Assembly: GCA_003952965.2 (NCBI GenBank)
Contig: CM025853.1
Span: 23,296,778-23,360,777, forward strand
DNA from: Morella rubra
Lineage: Eukaryota; Streptophyta; Magnoliopsida; Fagales; Myricaceae
DNA: 64,000 nt
Direction: 5' to 3'
The notes under the pieces are model-generated. The model made no database searches. It was not told the origin of the DNA and saw only the letters and a program-made list of their open reading frames with translations. Numbering within the stretch: the first letter of the stretch is position 1; each line of letters opens with the position of its first letter. This document shows positions 22,553 through 34,300 of the stretch, piece after piece. The position numbers and the translations under genes were made by a program.

Positions 22553-25500
22553 TGCGAGCACAAATCACCGAGAGTTCTAGACAGAGTGGAAATGATACAG
22601 AGAAAAGAGAGAAAGGTCTTGTGGGGACAAGGAACCGAGAGAGGAGGAATGGTGAGGCGGAGAGAGAGAGAGATTTAGCCGTTGTAGGGGGGGAGGAAAT
22701 TTGAATCGAGGGAATTGCGAAAAGCACGTGTAGGGCCTTTTTTTAATATCTGCCGCTGTTGTCTATTTTGTTTATAGGGGCAGGAAGAGGGAAAAACAAA
22801 AACCTTTTTGAATTTGTGTTGGATCTGGAGCGTTGCGATGGAGTTGGGCGGAACCCGATGCGAATACATGGGCCACGGCCCTGCTTGCTGCGAAATGCTT
22901 CTCGAGGAACCAAAGCTGAAGATCGCCTTACCAATAAGCATCCTCAGATGTTAGGAATTGTTCTTCAGATGATCGTAATATCAACTACTTTCTTAGCGAG
23001 CTATAGTATGATCAGATTTACAAATAAGAGTTTCTTTTCTTTTAACCCATGAACAGCACCAAATTTCTCTAAGCTTTATTTTCGTAAATATCGAGTAATT
23101 TTTTTGGGGAGATAAATATCAAGGAATTGTTATCCATTTGAAAGGAATATTGCTCTTGGCACATAAAAAGGACCACGATGTGCTGTTGTCCATGACAACT
23201 ATTACCTCCGAATTATTCTGCTCATCGGATCCAAGGCCAAAAAGTGGAAGGATTTATCTTTCATTTTTACCTACCACTTAGTTTTGAGGTTTTGGAACGA
23301 ACTGTGTGTTCATTTTGTCAGTAGAAAAGAAACAATCTCCTAATTTTTAGTTGTTCAAACAAACATGAATTGACAATTCAAGATACCCTTTTATCAAAAG
23401 CAATCCAATTATTAAACTTGGCAACTGCTTGCTCTCTAGTTAGCGATTCACGAGCCACTAGATCGATGAAGAATTGTTTGTTTTTATGACTCCAAAATAA
23501 TAAATAGGATGATATATTTTTTTTATTTGAAAGAGGATCGAGCAGTTCAATATAATTCACAACGATTGTTGGCAGAAGGATCTCATCCATTTTAGGTATT
23601 CAAAGAACCCAAATAGGAAACTCTCCAGCATGATTAGGGGAACACTTGTTAAGGAAACATATAAATGTACAGTGACTGCAATATAAGTTCAAAGTTTGGG
23701 TTAATTCCTGAGTGAAGGAATCGATTTCAATGACAATTTCTCTTATCAATGTCATGCCACCGGCTCTCCCAAGGACCAGCCATATGCACATCCTTGTCCA
23801 TTCGAATAAAAATACCGATCGAGACAGAGGAAAATGGAATGTCAACCACTCACAGGGCTGAGGGTTAGATGATTTTCTAATACGAGTCTAGCGACTGATA
23901 GATGACGGGCTTTAGCCTATAAAGATTGATAACAACATTTTTCTACTTCACAAATTATTGATACATTGTTGGCACATGCCAACCCCGCCCCCCCCCCCCC
24001 TACCAGATCCAAAGGACTATAGTCCGGGGCCTAAAGACCCACACTGCACAGGCAGCGACCAACGGTGTCTCGATTCCTCTTCTTTATAGAACCTTTGTTG
24101 AACAAGCCTAAGCCGGACATGATGGGATGTGAATATGTTGAGATCCGTGATGTTGGGCAATGAGGTGTGTGCCGGGTAGGAGAAGCAAAAACTGACTCGT
24201 CGGGGCTAATCCCGCTTATTGGAGGCACAAGGCAGGCACGTGTAAATGTGGATGTCTAGAGAGAAGGCAGAGCCTCTCACTCTAGGCACTCTTTTTGATT
24301 TTCCGGACGCAATGTACATGTTGAAAAAGCTTGAAACAGATTCTTTGAATTACTAGATATACCGAAACTTTTTAAAGACAGACGAAAAGAAAAGGAAGTA
24401 TAATTGAACACCAAAAACAAGGACAAAAGGATGTTGGGCTTGAGATTACGAAGGAACATGGTAAGAGAGAGGGAGTGGATTTTGTTTTCTCTTTCTCTTC
24501 CTTCGTTTTCATAATTTTTAGGATCTTTCACCAATTGTTTCCTTTTCATAAATAAATATAAGCTTGATTGAAAGCTTTGATTCAGTAAATATATTTGGAT
24601 TCTGACCGGGATCATATAATTTAAATCTTAGAGATTCATTTTCATGAATTTCCTGATATAGGAAACGAAACATATACACAGAGAGAGAGAGTACTGCAAT
24701 AGTAGATAAGTCAAGAAAAAAAAAAACATTGCTAATTCATTAGCTGATCCAACATTATATATAATTGTATAAAAGATGTTTTTGTCTAGATTGGCTCATT
24801 TGAGTGCATTAATATTTATTGAACAATATCTTAAAGGTGAAACTAATTGTCTATTAAACAATCAAGGAAGAAACCATGATTGAACTTAAGGTAGGAGCAA
24901 CTACATAAAAATAAATTTGGGAGTTCCAAAAAACAAAAAAACATAAGAAAATCGTAATAAAAATTTTTGCTGAAGGGATTTTTTTTTTAATGATTATTGG
25001 GGGGGCCCGACGGGTAGCTCTGTCCATGACAGCAATGGAGTCCATATTCTTGTAATTGTAAATACTCACCCAGTGCAAAAATAACATGTTAGTCACCTCG
25101 AGATGATTATATAGAATGACGTTTAAGATGTGTGAAAAAAGCTTAAACTCATGTTTTGCATTTAAAATTCTTAACAAAGTTATTTACAGTATAATATACA
25201 TACTTATACGTATTAAGTATTCGAGTCGATTTTATTTTTATGTTTTAATTCACCTAGAGATTGTTTAAGTTCAATCTCTAGGAATTTAGAGTTAAGAGTT
25301 GATATATATACCGCATGAGCACTATTTGCACCAAGTACAGTAGAGACTTCATGTTTTAGTTTAATAATCAAGTTTCCTTTGGTTCTTTAGTTTTAAAGAA
25401 AAAAAAATCAAATCAATTTGTTGCTGGTATATAGACAGTCAATGGCATTTCTATCCTTGAGGAGATGGAATTTTACAGCCCACAAATTTTATTAGACTAA

Positions 25501-26480
25501 GTTGATGTTTGTTTATGAAAAAATTTTAACTTTTTAAGAATTTTTTTATAAAATTAACTTTTTTACAATCAAACATCAAAAATTCAAAAATTTCTACAAA
25601 TTTCAACACCTTTTTACACCAATTGCAATACTTTATAAAAAAAAAAAAATTATGTCAAATCTTTTATCTCAACTCCATTACTTTTACAATAAAAAATTCA
25701 ATGAAATCTTCTTTATCCTGATCACTTTTTAATAAATTCAACTAAAAATAAGTTTACAATAAAATATGCTTAAACTTTTTTACCAATTTTTTACAAATCC
25801 CATAAAAATTTAAACTATCAAATTTTCCTCTTACAAAACTCAAAATTCTTAAAAAATTTGCCTGCCAAACATCCCTACACCATCAAAACAAAGATTTTTA
25901 AGGTACCGTAAAGCCTTCTATTTCGTTTTTTGATATCAACCATGCATCACGGAATGAGTTAAATCAGTGATAAGAGCGGTCACACGACCCAATTCAGTTG
26001 CACGCCTAAGTGATCATAAGAGCAATATATAACCTATGGGCTGTCGAATTCCAAGCTCCTTACAATGATAGTGGTATTGTGTCATGTTGTGCAATTTGAC
26101 ACGTCGTCCTGATCATGCTGAGCACCAATTTCAGAAAGTGGCGGCCGTAATTAGCAGCTTGCACCATGCAGTCATCAACATGGCACTCGCGTCCCAGTTA
26201 CGTCCGTACCTATCCATTCATCCTCCCATTCACAAATACGTACAAGACAAACCCAATCAAGTCTTTTTGCAACAGACGGATGCAGGAGCCCAAGGCGATA
26301 AGAATCCAAACAGAGCAAATAATACACAAGTGAAGGACGCGAAATGGAAAACCTGAAACAAAAAGTTCCCACAACGCTCACCAGCAGCCCCAGACAGGCA
26401 GAGAGAGAATCCCATCAGAGAGTCTTATCGTCCTTTTCTTCCAAGTTTAAAATACGCGGCACGCAGTCTGCGTTGCTCTT
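22553..26480. other. Divergent intergenic region between the kinesin and cystatin genes
   Basis: The first few hundred bases right of 22552 should hold the kinesin 5' UTR and promoter. They include a pyrimidine-rich transcript leader (GA-rich on the plus strand, 22590-22680). Beyond 23050 I recognise no gene. A 13-base C run ends at 24000 and is followed by a GC-richer island to about 24240 that differs from its surroundings. A MITE-like repeat lies at about 25503-25876. The remainder is AT-rich and featureless. Confidence 0.5.
25503..25876. mobile_element. AT-rich MITE-like repeat
   Basis: The left end GATGTTTGTTTATGAAAAAATTTT is an approximate inverted match to the right end, whose complement reads GGGATGTTTGGCAGGCAAATTTTTT. 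The interior is nearly all A and T with repeated AAAATTT and TTTTACA words and has no coding potential. The GTTTG-type ends resemble the other MITEs of this window. A clear target duplication was not found. Confidence 0.5.
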
Positions 26481-26485
26481 TATCT

Positions 26486-26493
26486 TACGTGTC
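26486..26493 (+). promoter_or_regulatory. ABRE/G-box-like element upstream of cystatin
   Basis: TACGTGTC contains the ACGTG core bound by plant bZIP factors in abscisic-acid-responsive promoters. It lies about 30 bp upstream of the TATA box of the cystatin gene, a plausible position. A single motif of this length can arise by chance, so a role is only suggested. Confidence 0.4.
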
Positions 26494-26518
26494 CAAATAC
26501 CTCCCACCTCTCTCTCCC

Positions 26519-26526
26519 CTATATAA
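26519..26526 (+). promoter_or_regulatory. TATA box of the cystatin gene
   Basis: CTATATAA lies 110 bp upstream of the cystatin start codon, after a pyrimidine-rich stretch. A start of transcription about 30 bp downstream would leave a leader of about 80 bases, normal for a plant gene. Confidence 0.7.
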
Positions 26527-26635
26527 CCATCCACCACCGCTTCCAATTATATCATCCGCAACAAACACACAAAGCACTTCACGAAAGGAAGAAAAAGAAA
26601 AATTGTACTTTGTAGTTCCCTGCTCAAGAGTCCTG

Positions 26636-27025
26636 ATGGCGTTGATAAAGTCACCGGCGGCGACATTGGCGACGGTCACCCTCTTCTTCTTCTCGACCTA
26701 CGCCTACGAAGGTCGAATGGTAGGAGGGAGGACGGAGGTAAGGGACGTGAAGACGAACGAGGAGGTGCAGCAACTGGGAAGGTTCTCCGTCGAGGAGTAC
26801 AACAGGAGCCTGAGGCACCGAGGCAATGGCGAGGGAGCAAAACAGCTGAGGTTCGTGGAGGTGGTGGAGGCGCAGAGGCAGGTGGTGTCGGGGATCAAGT
26901 ACTACCTCAAGGTCTCGGCCACGCAGAACGGGATTACGAGAGTGTTCGAGTCCGTGGTGGTGGTGAAGCCTTGGGCTCACTCCAAGGAAGTGGTCACCTT
27001 CGGGCCCTCGACGTCTAGTGAATAA
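26636..27025 (+). CDS. Phytocystatin (cysteine protease inhibitor), secreted, intronless
   Basis: Phytocystatins are tight-binding inhibitors of papain-like cysteine proteases, acting on endogenous proteases and those of herbivores. The protein has 129 residues. Residues 1-24 form a hydrophobic signal peptide (LATVTLFFFSTYAYE), so it should enter the secretory path. The three inhibitory contacts are present: a Gly-Gly pair at 30-31, the QVVSG loop at 82-86, and Pro-Trp at 112-113. The plant-specific motif LGRFSVEEYN (47-56) lies on the conserved helix. The ATG at 26636 is chosen because it begins the signal peptide; an in-frame ATG at 26489 lies upstream of the TATA box. The gene is clearly GC-richer than its flanks. 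It is convergent with the SEC gene and divergent from the kinesin. Confidence 0.95.
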   Translation: MALIKSPAATLATVTLFFFSTYAYEGRMVGGRTEVRDVKTNEEVQQLGRFSVEEYNRSLRHRGNGEGAKQLRFVEVVEAQRQVVSGIKYYLKVSATQNGITRVFESVVVVKPWAHSKEVVTFGPSTSSE

Positions 27026-27206
27026 AGTAATCGGTTGCTAATTAATTAGCGTTAGCGCACTAATGTTTTGGGTTTTTGATAGTTCGGCTCGTTTTACTGC
27101 AAGAGAGGTGGTGTAGTTTTATCTCAGTTTTTCTTTTTCTTTTACCTGCCTTTGGGTTGTTGTGGTGTAAGCCTGTGTAAATGGAACTTTGCACATGGAA
27201 TCAGTA

Positions 27207-27225
27207 TGAATAAAATGCTAATAAA
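27207..27225 (+). terminator. Likely poly(A) signals of cystatin
   Basis: AATAAA occurs at 27209-27214 and again at 27220-27225, about 190 bp after the cystatin stop codon. T-rich stretches precede them, as is usual in plant 3' ends. Confidence 0.5.
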
Positions 27226-27229
27226 TAAG

Positions 27230-28327
27230 AGCTAACGTTTTTAGTATTAAGATATTTGTTCCTGTGTCGAAAATCTTACGAGGTCTAAAGGGATAGAGGA
27301 TGGAGCCTACGTTTGTGTTGAATGTACAATACAGGTAGCATTCAAGAAGGCAGGAATGTGGGTGGTTTTTTAAGGTCCAATCTATGACTTCAATTCTCCT
27401 CTTTGTTGGTGGAATTAGTGAACACAATCTATTATCGTTCAAAATCAAACTAGAACAATAACATACCAACATAATACGAGAGGTATGCAGAAAACAATTG
27501 TGTTTTATTGAGATTTTTACTAGGAAAAAGAAGTTAAAGTCCAGGTAAATATCTTGGAGAGCCCACTGGAAGGATTCGGAACAAAGATCAGACCTTGTGG
27601 TCGTACTATCATTACTACTGTGTTGAAATCTAAGGAAATTGAGTCCACCAGGTAGCTGACATCATAAACAGAAAGAAGCTCAAAACAGATGAGAAAGAGG
27701 ACAAAAAAAAAAAAAGGGTTGAAACGCATGACTGACGCACTCAACGGAATTAATTAGTTTTGAGTTTTGACGCTCCACAGGTACCGTAAACATGCTACGC
27801 TCAAATTATTTCAGTGATTTATTTACAGCCACTTTCTAGGCAATAGCGATGGAGGTGGGTTTTCTCTTGGAGGTCAGGAAGTCGTGAAATGGTTCTCTTG
27901 GAGGATTCTGTGAAACTGGTTCAGTAGTAGCTACATTACACCAAGATTTTTATCCACAAGCTAGGCCAAGGCACCCAAACAGGAGGTTTTACTCCTTCAA
28001 GCAAGCACAACACTCAACAAGGATAAAAAGTATAACAGGTGAGTTGGATCTCCATTCTGGACACCGCCCCTGTGCACCTAATAGGAGAAGCTTATACAGC
28101 GTTGCCAATGGATTGGACAGACGAAAGAATCATCACATTTAATAGACAAAGATTAAGACACTACCTGACCAAAACCCCCCGATCCATTAATAAACGTCAA
28201 GAGCGAACATCAATTGAAACATACAACACATCTGACCTGGCGTTTGGCCAACCAACCAACAGTAAACTAGATAAATGTCAAGAGTACTCTTTGTTTTATG
28301 TACAATCCCGTCTCCGCAACCCGGCTC
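27230..28327. other. Intergenic between convergent cystatin and SEC genes
   Basis: No coding region is recognised. The right half should contain the SEC 3' UTR, but no signal was distinctive enough to fix the cleavage site. Confidence 0.5.
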
Positions 28328-31300
28328 CTAACTATCATAGGGAAATTCTACATCGTTCTCTGCCACTTTAAATGGCTGAGGATGCTGGCCACAGCAGTAC
28401 AGATTCCACATCTTGAAATAGGCCCGCTCAAGATTCCTCACCTGTAATGTTTTTGGTTAAAATATTAACCAACAACTTTTTCTAGTCTGGACAACTCAAC
28501 CATTACTTTGTTTACAGAAAGAAGTGCCAATAAAGGAGACCAGTTACGCTATTCAGATGCTAATGTTGAGCAAAATACTCTTATTAAAGTATTCACAGGG
28601 TGATATGCTCCCAAATAAGGTAGTATACTGATATAACATAAGCATTTTATTCTTTTGGTCAACTGGCACATCCACCGCAATAAGAATAGGGTGGTCTGCA
28701 AGGCCAACAGTATCATACCCTAAGGAATCATGAGTTACTGAACACCAAAAGAAACTTATATTAAATAAGCAGATCAGGACTAAAGAGTTAAAAAGAAAAA
28801 TCCTAATGAACTCACCCAACGTGCTGTGTCAAACAGAGGGCAAGTCATCCGGGCTGCTTTGAGTCTAGCGGTGAGATCCTGAAGCTTTGGGCGATTTAGT
28901 GCAAGTGAGACCGCCTTCTCTTCATATTCTTTTGTACTGTTTGATATTTTGGAGGGGACGAAAAGAAATAGTAAGCAATTGAAAAGAAAAAATGGAACAA
29001 GAAGCAAGTTTTAACCTTAAACGAAGCCAAACAAAGATGCAAAGAAAAAGCCAGAATGTTCTTTAGGCCCTCCGGCACGGGCGCCTTGGCAGAAAGAAAG
29101 GACACAGGTCTCTTTAATTTTTCTTTATTTATTTTAAGGGGGGTTTGGTTTTGACATTTCCATTCTCGACCATCACTAAACGTAGTACTGTCTGTCCAAG
29201 CCAATCTGCGAGACATTACCGTAGATGCCCGGTTAGCTGCATCCCAACGGAAAATAGAGTTCCCAAAGTGAATTTCTTTTTAGCATAAACTAACCATCAC
29301 TTCAAACCATTTATAACACTGTAAAACAAAAGATGCCAAAATTTCATTTTTCTACTTGCTCACATTGAATAGAAAGCTCCACCAAGACCCTCCAGAAAGA
29401 GATCAGGACACGATAATACATGAAAGCCCAATTCACAACCTCAGCAGGCAGAGAGACTACCGTCACAAAAACATGGGCATTACTCCATGGAAGAAAAAAC
29501 AAAAAATACATGCACCTTCTTCCGACCAGACACCTACTTCATTTTTTCGTTACGGACAAAACATGACTACCTACCTGTAAACAATCATCTCCTCTCCAAT
29601 GCCAGTAGCAAGACACAGGGAACCAGCAACTCTGGTTGCCATTTTCTCAAGGGGAAGGGTCACCATAGGAAGACCAGCCCATAGAACATCAGTGCCTGTT
29701 GTATGCGCGTTGCATAATGGTCTACACAACAAAACCCAGATATCATTGCTGTCAGTTAGTCTTATTGTTATATTTTGACACTAAGGAAATAATAAAATTG
29801 TAACAAAAATCTGATCTGGTTGCGTAGAGACGAGAAAAAATCTCCATTTACAAATTCAAGAAGAAAGAACGAGTTTATAGAATGTATACGTGTCAAGGAA
29901 CAGATCCGCTAAAGCACTGCGTCTGATATGTTCATTTTTCATGGCAACATCTGTGAAAATAATCTGATCTGATTGCACACCGTGTTGTGCAGCATCTAGA
30001 TGCAACAAAACAAGTTTTAAAAAAGAGACTACAAATGTACTGCAAACATTTATAGGATGAAAGGGTAGCAGTAAACCAAAAATGAATCACAATCTGTGGA
30101 TTTTTAGTAAAATAAAGACCATACAGGCGCGTAGTCTCATTTCACCAGCAGCTGGGAATCTGAGAAGCCAGAGTGCACTATTGGGGACGCGCTTAAGAAT
30201 ATTGCACCTACATTGGTTGAAGCAAATACAATTACATATGTTGCTTAATTAGCACCGATATACCTCAGAATAACTGAGTCATCCAGAATTACCATGCATT
30301 GAAAATGTCAGGATCCATCTTGTAAAGCTGATTGAAACAGGCAAAGATGAATTTATCTTCCGGTAAGCCATAGTCAGATCTCTTTGGTTGGCAGTTTTGG
30401 TCCAGTACATCACAGTTTTTCTAACATACACAACATAAGGAAAGAATTAACATCTATGATCAATCAAATTAGCAGGAGAAAAAAAATGCATACAGAACCA
30501 AGAGACAAATGAGCAAGTAATTACAAATAACCTGTTTGTAGTCATTTACAAAGTAACAATGAGGAAGGTGGACAAGCTTTTCTGAATAAATATGTGAAAA
30601 ACGAGAAGGTGATACAAACTGCAAAGATAGCCGCCACAAAGTCAGATTTCAAACAGAAAGAATCAAAGTCTTAAATAGATAAAAATAAATATTTCAATCT
30701 TCAAACCTCATCAGTGACCAAATAATGAATATAACTCGCCCCTGTGGTTCCAGGGAATCCCATGTAAGAAATCTGAATAGGGGCAGGCTGCATGGCAAAT
30801 ATTTCATTTCTCGCCCCCTGCATAATTGAAATAATAAATCTGAAAAACTCCAACACAGAGAGGGATCCAAATCATTAAAAAAAAGAACATGAAATCAAAA
30901 AACAAGAGATATGCAGATGTGGTTCACAAATATAATACACATTTTGGAAAAAGAGATGGAACAGAAATGTTGAGCTTCATTTCAATGTAAACAACATGAG
31001 CATTTCTTTATCTATCAAATGAAGCAGGATCAAAGTAACAGCCATTCCTAATCAATCCTTTTTGCATGAAGCTACCCTATAGTGATACCTTAGTATAGCC
31101 ATTGAGATTGACAAGAATTTGTATTCTATCCTCATTAATCAGCCTAGCAATCATGTCAGATGACATGGATGACACATCAATGAAATGCTCTGCTTCGGAC
31201 TGAATACGCTGCCTCCATTCAGTGCCATCATTTGGACTTAACGCATAGCAGAAAACCTGCAACATAAAGATAAATAATCCCTATTTGTCATCACATGAGA

Positions 31301-34300
31301 GAAGAAAACCAAAAAGAAAAAAGAGAAAACTGAAAAGATTTAGTTGCAAAATTAGATTCAAATCAATTAATGATCAAATTGCGAACCTCAACATTCTCTC
31401 TGTCGTGCATCCCAAATACTGAGCCCATGAGATGAGAAAGAGGGTGGTTACCGAAGTCACTACTCACGTATCTGAAATGGGGACTAATATGAGATCATGA
31501 GTTTGTCGGTTGGGGGGAGTTGGGGGGGGGGAAGAAGTAGAAAGGTTGATCTCAAAACATACCCAACCCTTAGGCGTCCACTCCCACCCTCTCCCTTTAT
31601 GGACAAGGGTGCAGGATAGTTGAAGGGAGGAACTGAATAGCGGGATGCAATGATAGAGCAGTGTGCAGCATATTTACGGCTACAAGTGAAACAAGATACT
31701 CAAAACATATAAATACAACTGTTCTTTTTTATCATTTTTAAAGGTGCATATAGATGGATATTCTATGGGTATAAAAACTCAATTACCATGAATATTAATC
31801 ATGAAACTCAAGACCAAAAAGTGCTATCAACTTTACCTGATTTCCAGTGCAAGCATTGGATCAATGGGATAGGCTATTGCATGGAAAGGTTGCACACTTG
31901 GAATAACTGCCATCTGAAGAGAAGGGTTAAGTATGATAAGAATTCCAACTCAGACTGAAAAAATCCGCTCGAAGGACAATCCAGTACATCAGAAAATAAC
32001 AGAGAAAAATTGAGAAGTCTCACAGACTGACAGCCTACCTTTATCTGTCTCCTGAGTATCCCTTCAACTTCCATGAATTTGCCATCCCGATCCTCCCAGT
32101 CACAAACACACTGCAAAACACACTAATTACCATTAGCCAACCCTGTTAAAATGTGGTCTCTTATACGCCACAACTGAATTCCAAGACTACAAATAAACTA
32201 AATTCAATCATCAAAAGGCACATTTCAAAGGCAGGTAAAGATAGTATATACACTTAAGATTCTCACAATATATAGACATGAAGTCACATTTTCACATTTT
32301 TCACCAAATAAAATCTGAACGCGTTGGAAAAATATAACGAATTATGACTGTAAACCAAGTTAAAAATTAACAAGAATTCTCATTCACACATCATCATATT
32401 CAAAAGCGCATCAAATTATCCGTTAACCTAAGATTACAATCTGAAGGATCTCTGACAATGATATCAGCCATGCAATTGAAGATGACAGCCCCAACCTGCC
32501 ACCTTCGAAAAGGGAGAAGAAGAGAGAGAGAGAAGAGAGAGAGAGAAGACCCCAAATAAGAACAAAAATAAGAAGTTCCTAATATCCCTCCTGATACAAT
32601 CCAAATACTTTCTCACAGTTTCCAGACAAATTAAAAGTAGAAACTATTCAGATGTCAATTGGGTAAATGCATCCATAATGTTGGAAAAAAAAAATAACAA
32701 CAAAACGAGGAGACTCAATTCCAAAGCACAATGATTAAAATTGCATTTACACGGCTAGGACATCCACGCTGAAGAAAAGAATTCCAGGTAACATTACGGA
32801 CATGTAAAATAAAAACCATCGTGGACACCAGACCACAATTTACCCCAAGCAGCTAGAATTTTGACACCCACACTTGCACATCTCCAACATAGTTGCACAC
32901 AATTACAAACTCTATCATGTACATTAACCACCAATTAAGCCATTATTATTTACATGCAAATGGCATTCAAGCCTCCTTAACAATCTATATTTTCATCATG
33001 ATCTATTTATTGAGACAACTAAGAACAGCATTATGTCTATGGGTCCTTTATCTTTGCCTTGAATCACTCTGTTTGGACCTAGCTTTGGAAATCCTAATCG
33101 TTCAAAGGGCAGAGCAACAAACCATTTATGTGGTTCCTTTCTACCAAAGAAGGATACTAGTAGTGTGTTAATTATTTCTTAACCTTGAGAGGGAATTGAG
33201 AATTCTAGGTTGTTTCAATTATTGGAATAGAAGCAGTATGCAAGTTCATTCATTGAAACTCTTTTACATGTTGGAGATTCTATCTTACATGGCGTTTGGG
33301 AACAAAATTTTAGGGTAAAATTTTAGGAGTTGGTAAAAAGGTGAAGAGTGAGAGTGAAAAAGTTGGTGAAAAAGTGAAAAAAGTTTGAGAAAAAGTGAAG
33401 AGAGAGAGAATTGTAATGATGATAAAATTTTAGGGGTTAAAATTTTGGTTTGCCAAACACTTAGTTAAAAGGAATCTGGCATCATTAGTTAACAAATTCT
33501 CCAAAACTGACGTCTATTAAACTAAATTGAAATCTTTAGGAAACTGCTATTGACCATGTTTAAAACTCCAACGCTGTAGTAACAAATGAGTACTGCTCTA
33601 CGTCCTGTAGTTCAGGGATAGCAACTCAAACTCCTTCCCCAATTTATAAAAGATATAATAATCATAAGCTATGAAAGTTTAACTTTGTTATATAATCAAC
33701 TATTTGTACTATCCTATTTGAACTACTAAAGAACATTGATAGTTGGATGACCAAAGGAACTAGCAGGTATTGATCGAAGTAAACATTTAGTCATTATCTC
33801 TACTCTTTGTTTCCCTCCCAACCCATCTCCCTGGGCTTCTGGGTGCCAAGCATCATGCTTCCTACTAAGCAATGACAAGATAATTCAGAAGAATTACATG
33901 TTGTACAGAAAAATACATCCTGGCATCTTATTTGCAACATCTAACATTCCAACTAAAATAACCAGCAATAAAGATCGAACGTTCTGACTTTACAGAAGTA
34001 AAAGAAACTAGACAGAACTTGGAATCTAACATTTCACTTATACATACTTGTAAAGTGTGAAGAAGGTTACAGGTTGCTTCTGGAAATTCGGGCCGCAGAA
34101 GTAGAGCTTGCTTGTAGCTTTTTATTGCGCCTTCAACATGTCCACTGTGAAGTGTCAATCGGGAATTTAAGTCAATTAACCTAAAGTGCATGTGACAATT
34201 CTATACTCAATAATCACTATCATGCACCTGTCCTTGTAAGCTGAAGCTAGATTTGCATGTGCTTCAGCCATAGCAGGCCGGATGTTTATAGCCCGAGTGT

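Noticed and set aside
23378-23590. Open minus frame considered as an organelle-derived gene fragment
   Set aside because: I could not match it to any plastid or mitochondrial protein with confidence, so I left it unannotated.
26489-26635. In-frame upstream ATG extending the cystatin by 49 residues
   Set aside because: It lies upstream of the TATA box, and the extension would hide the signal peptide that begins at 26636.
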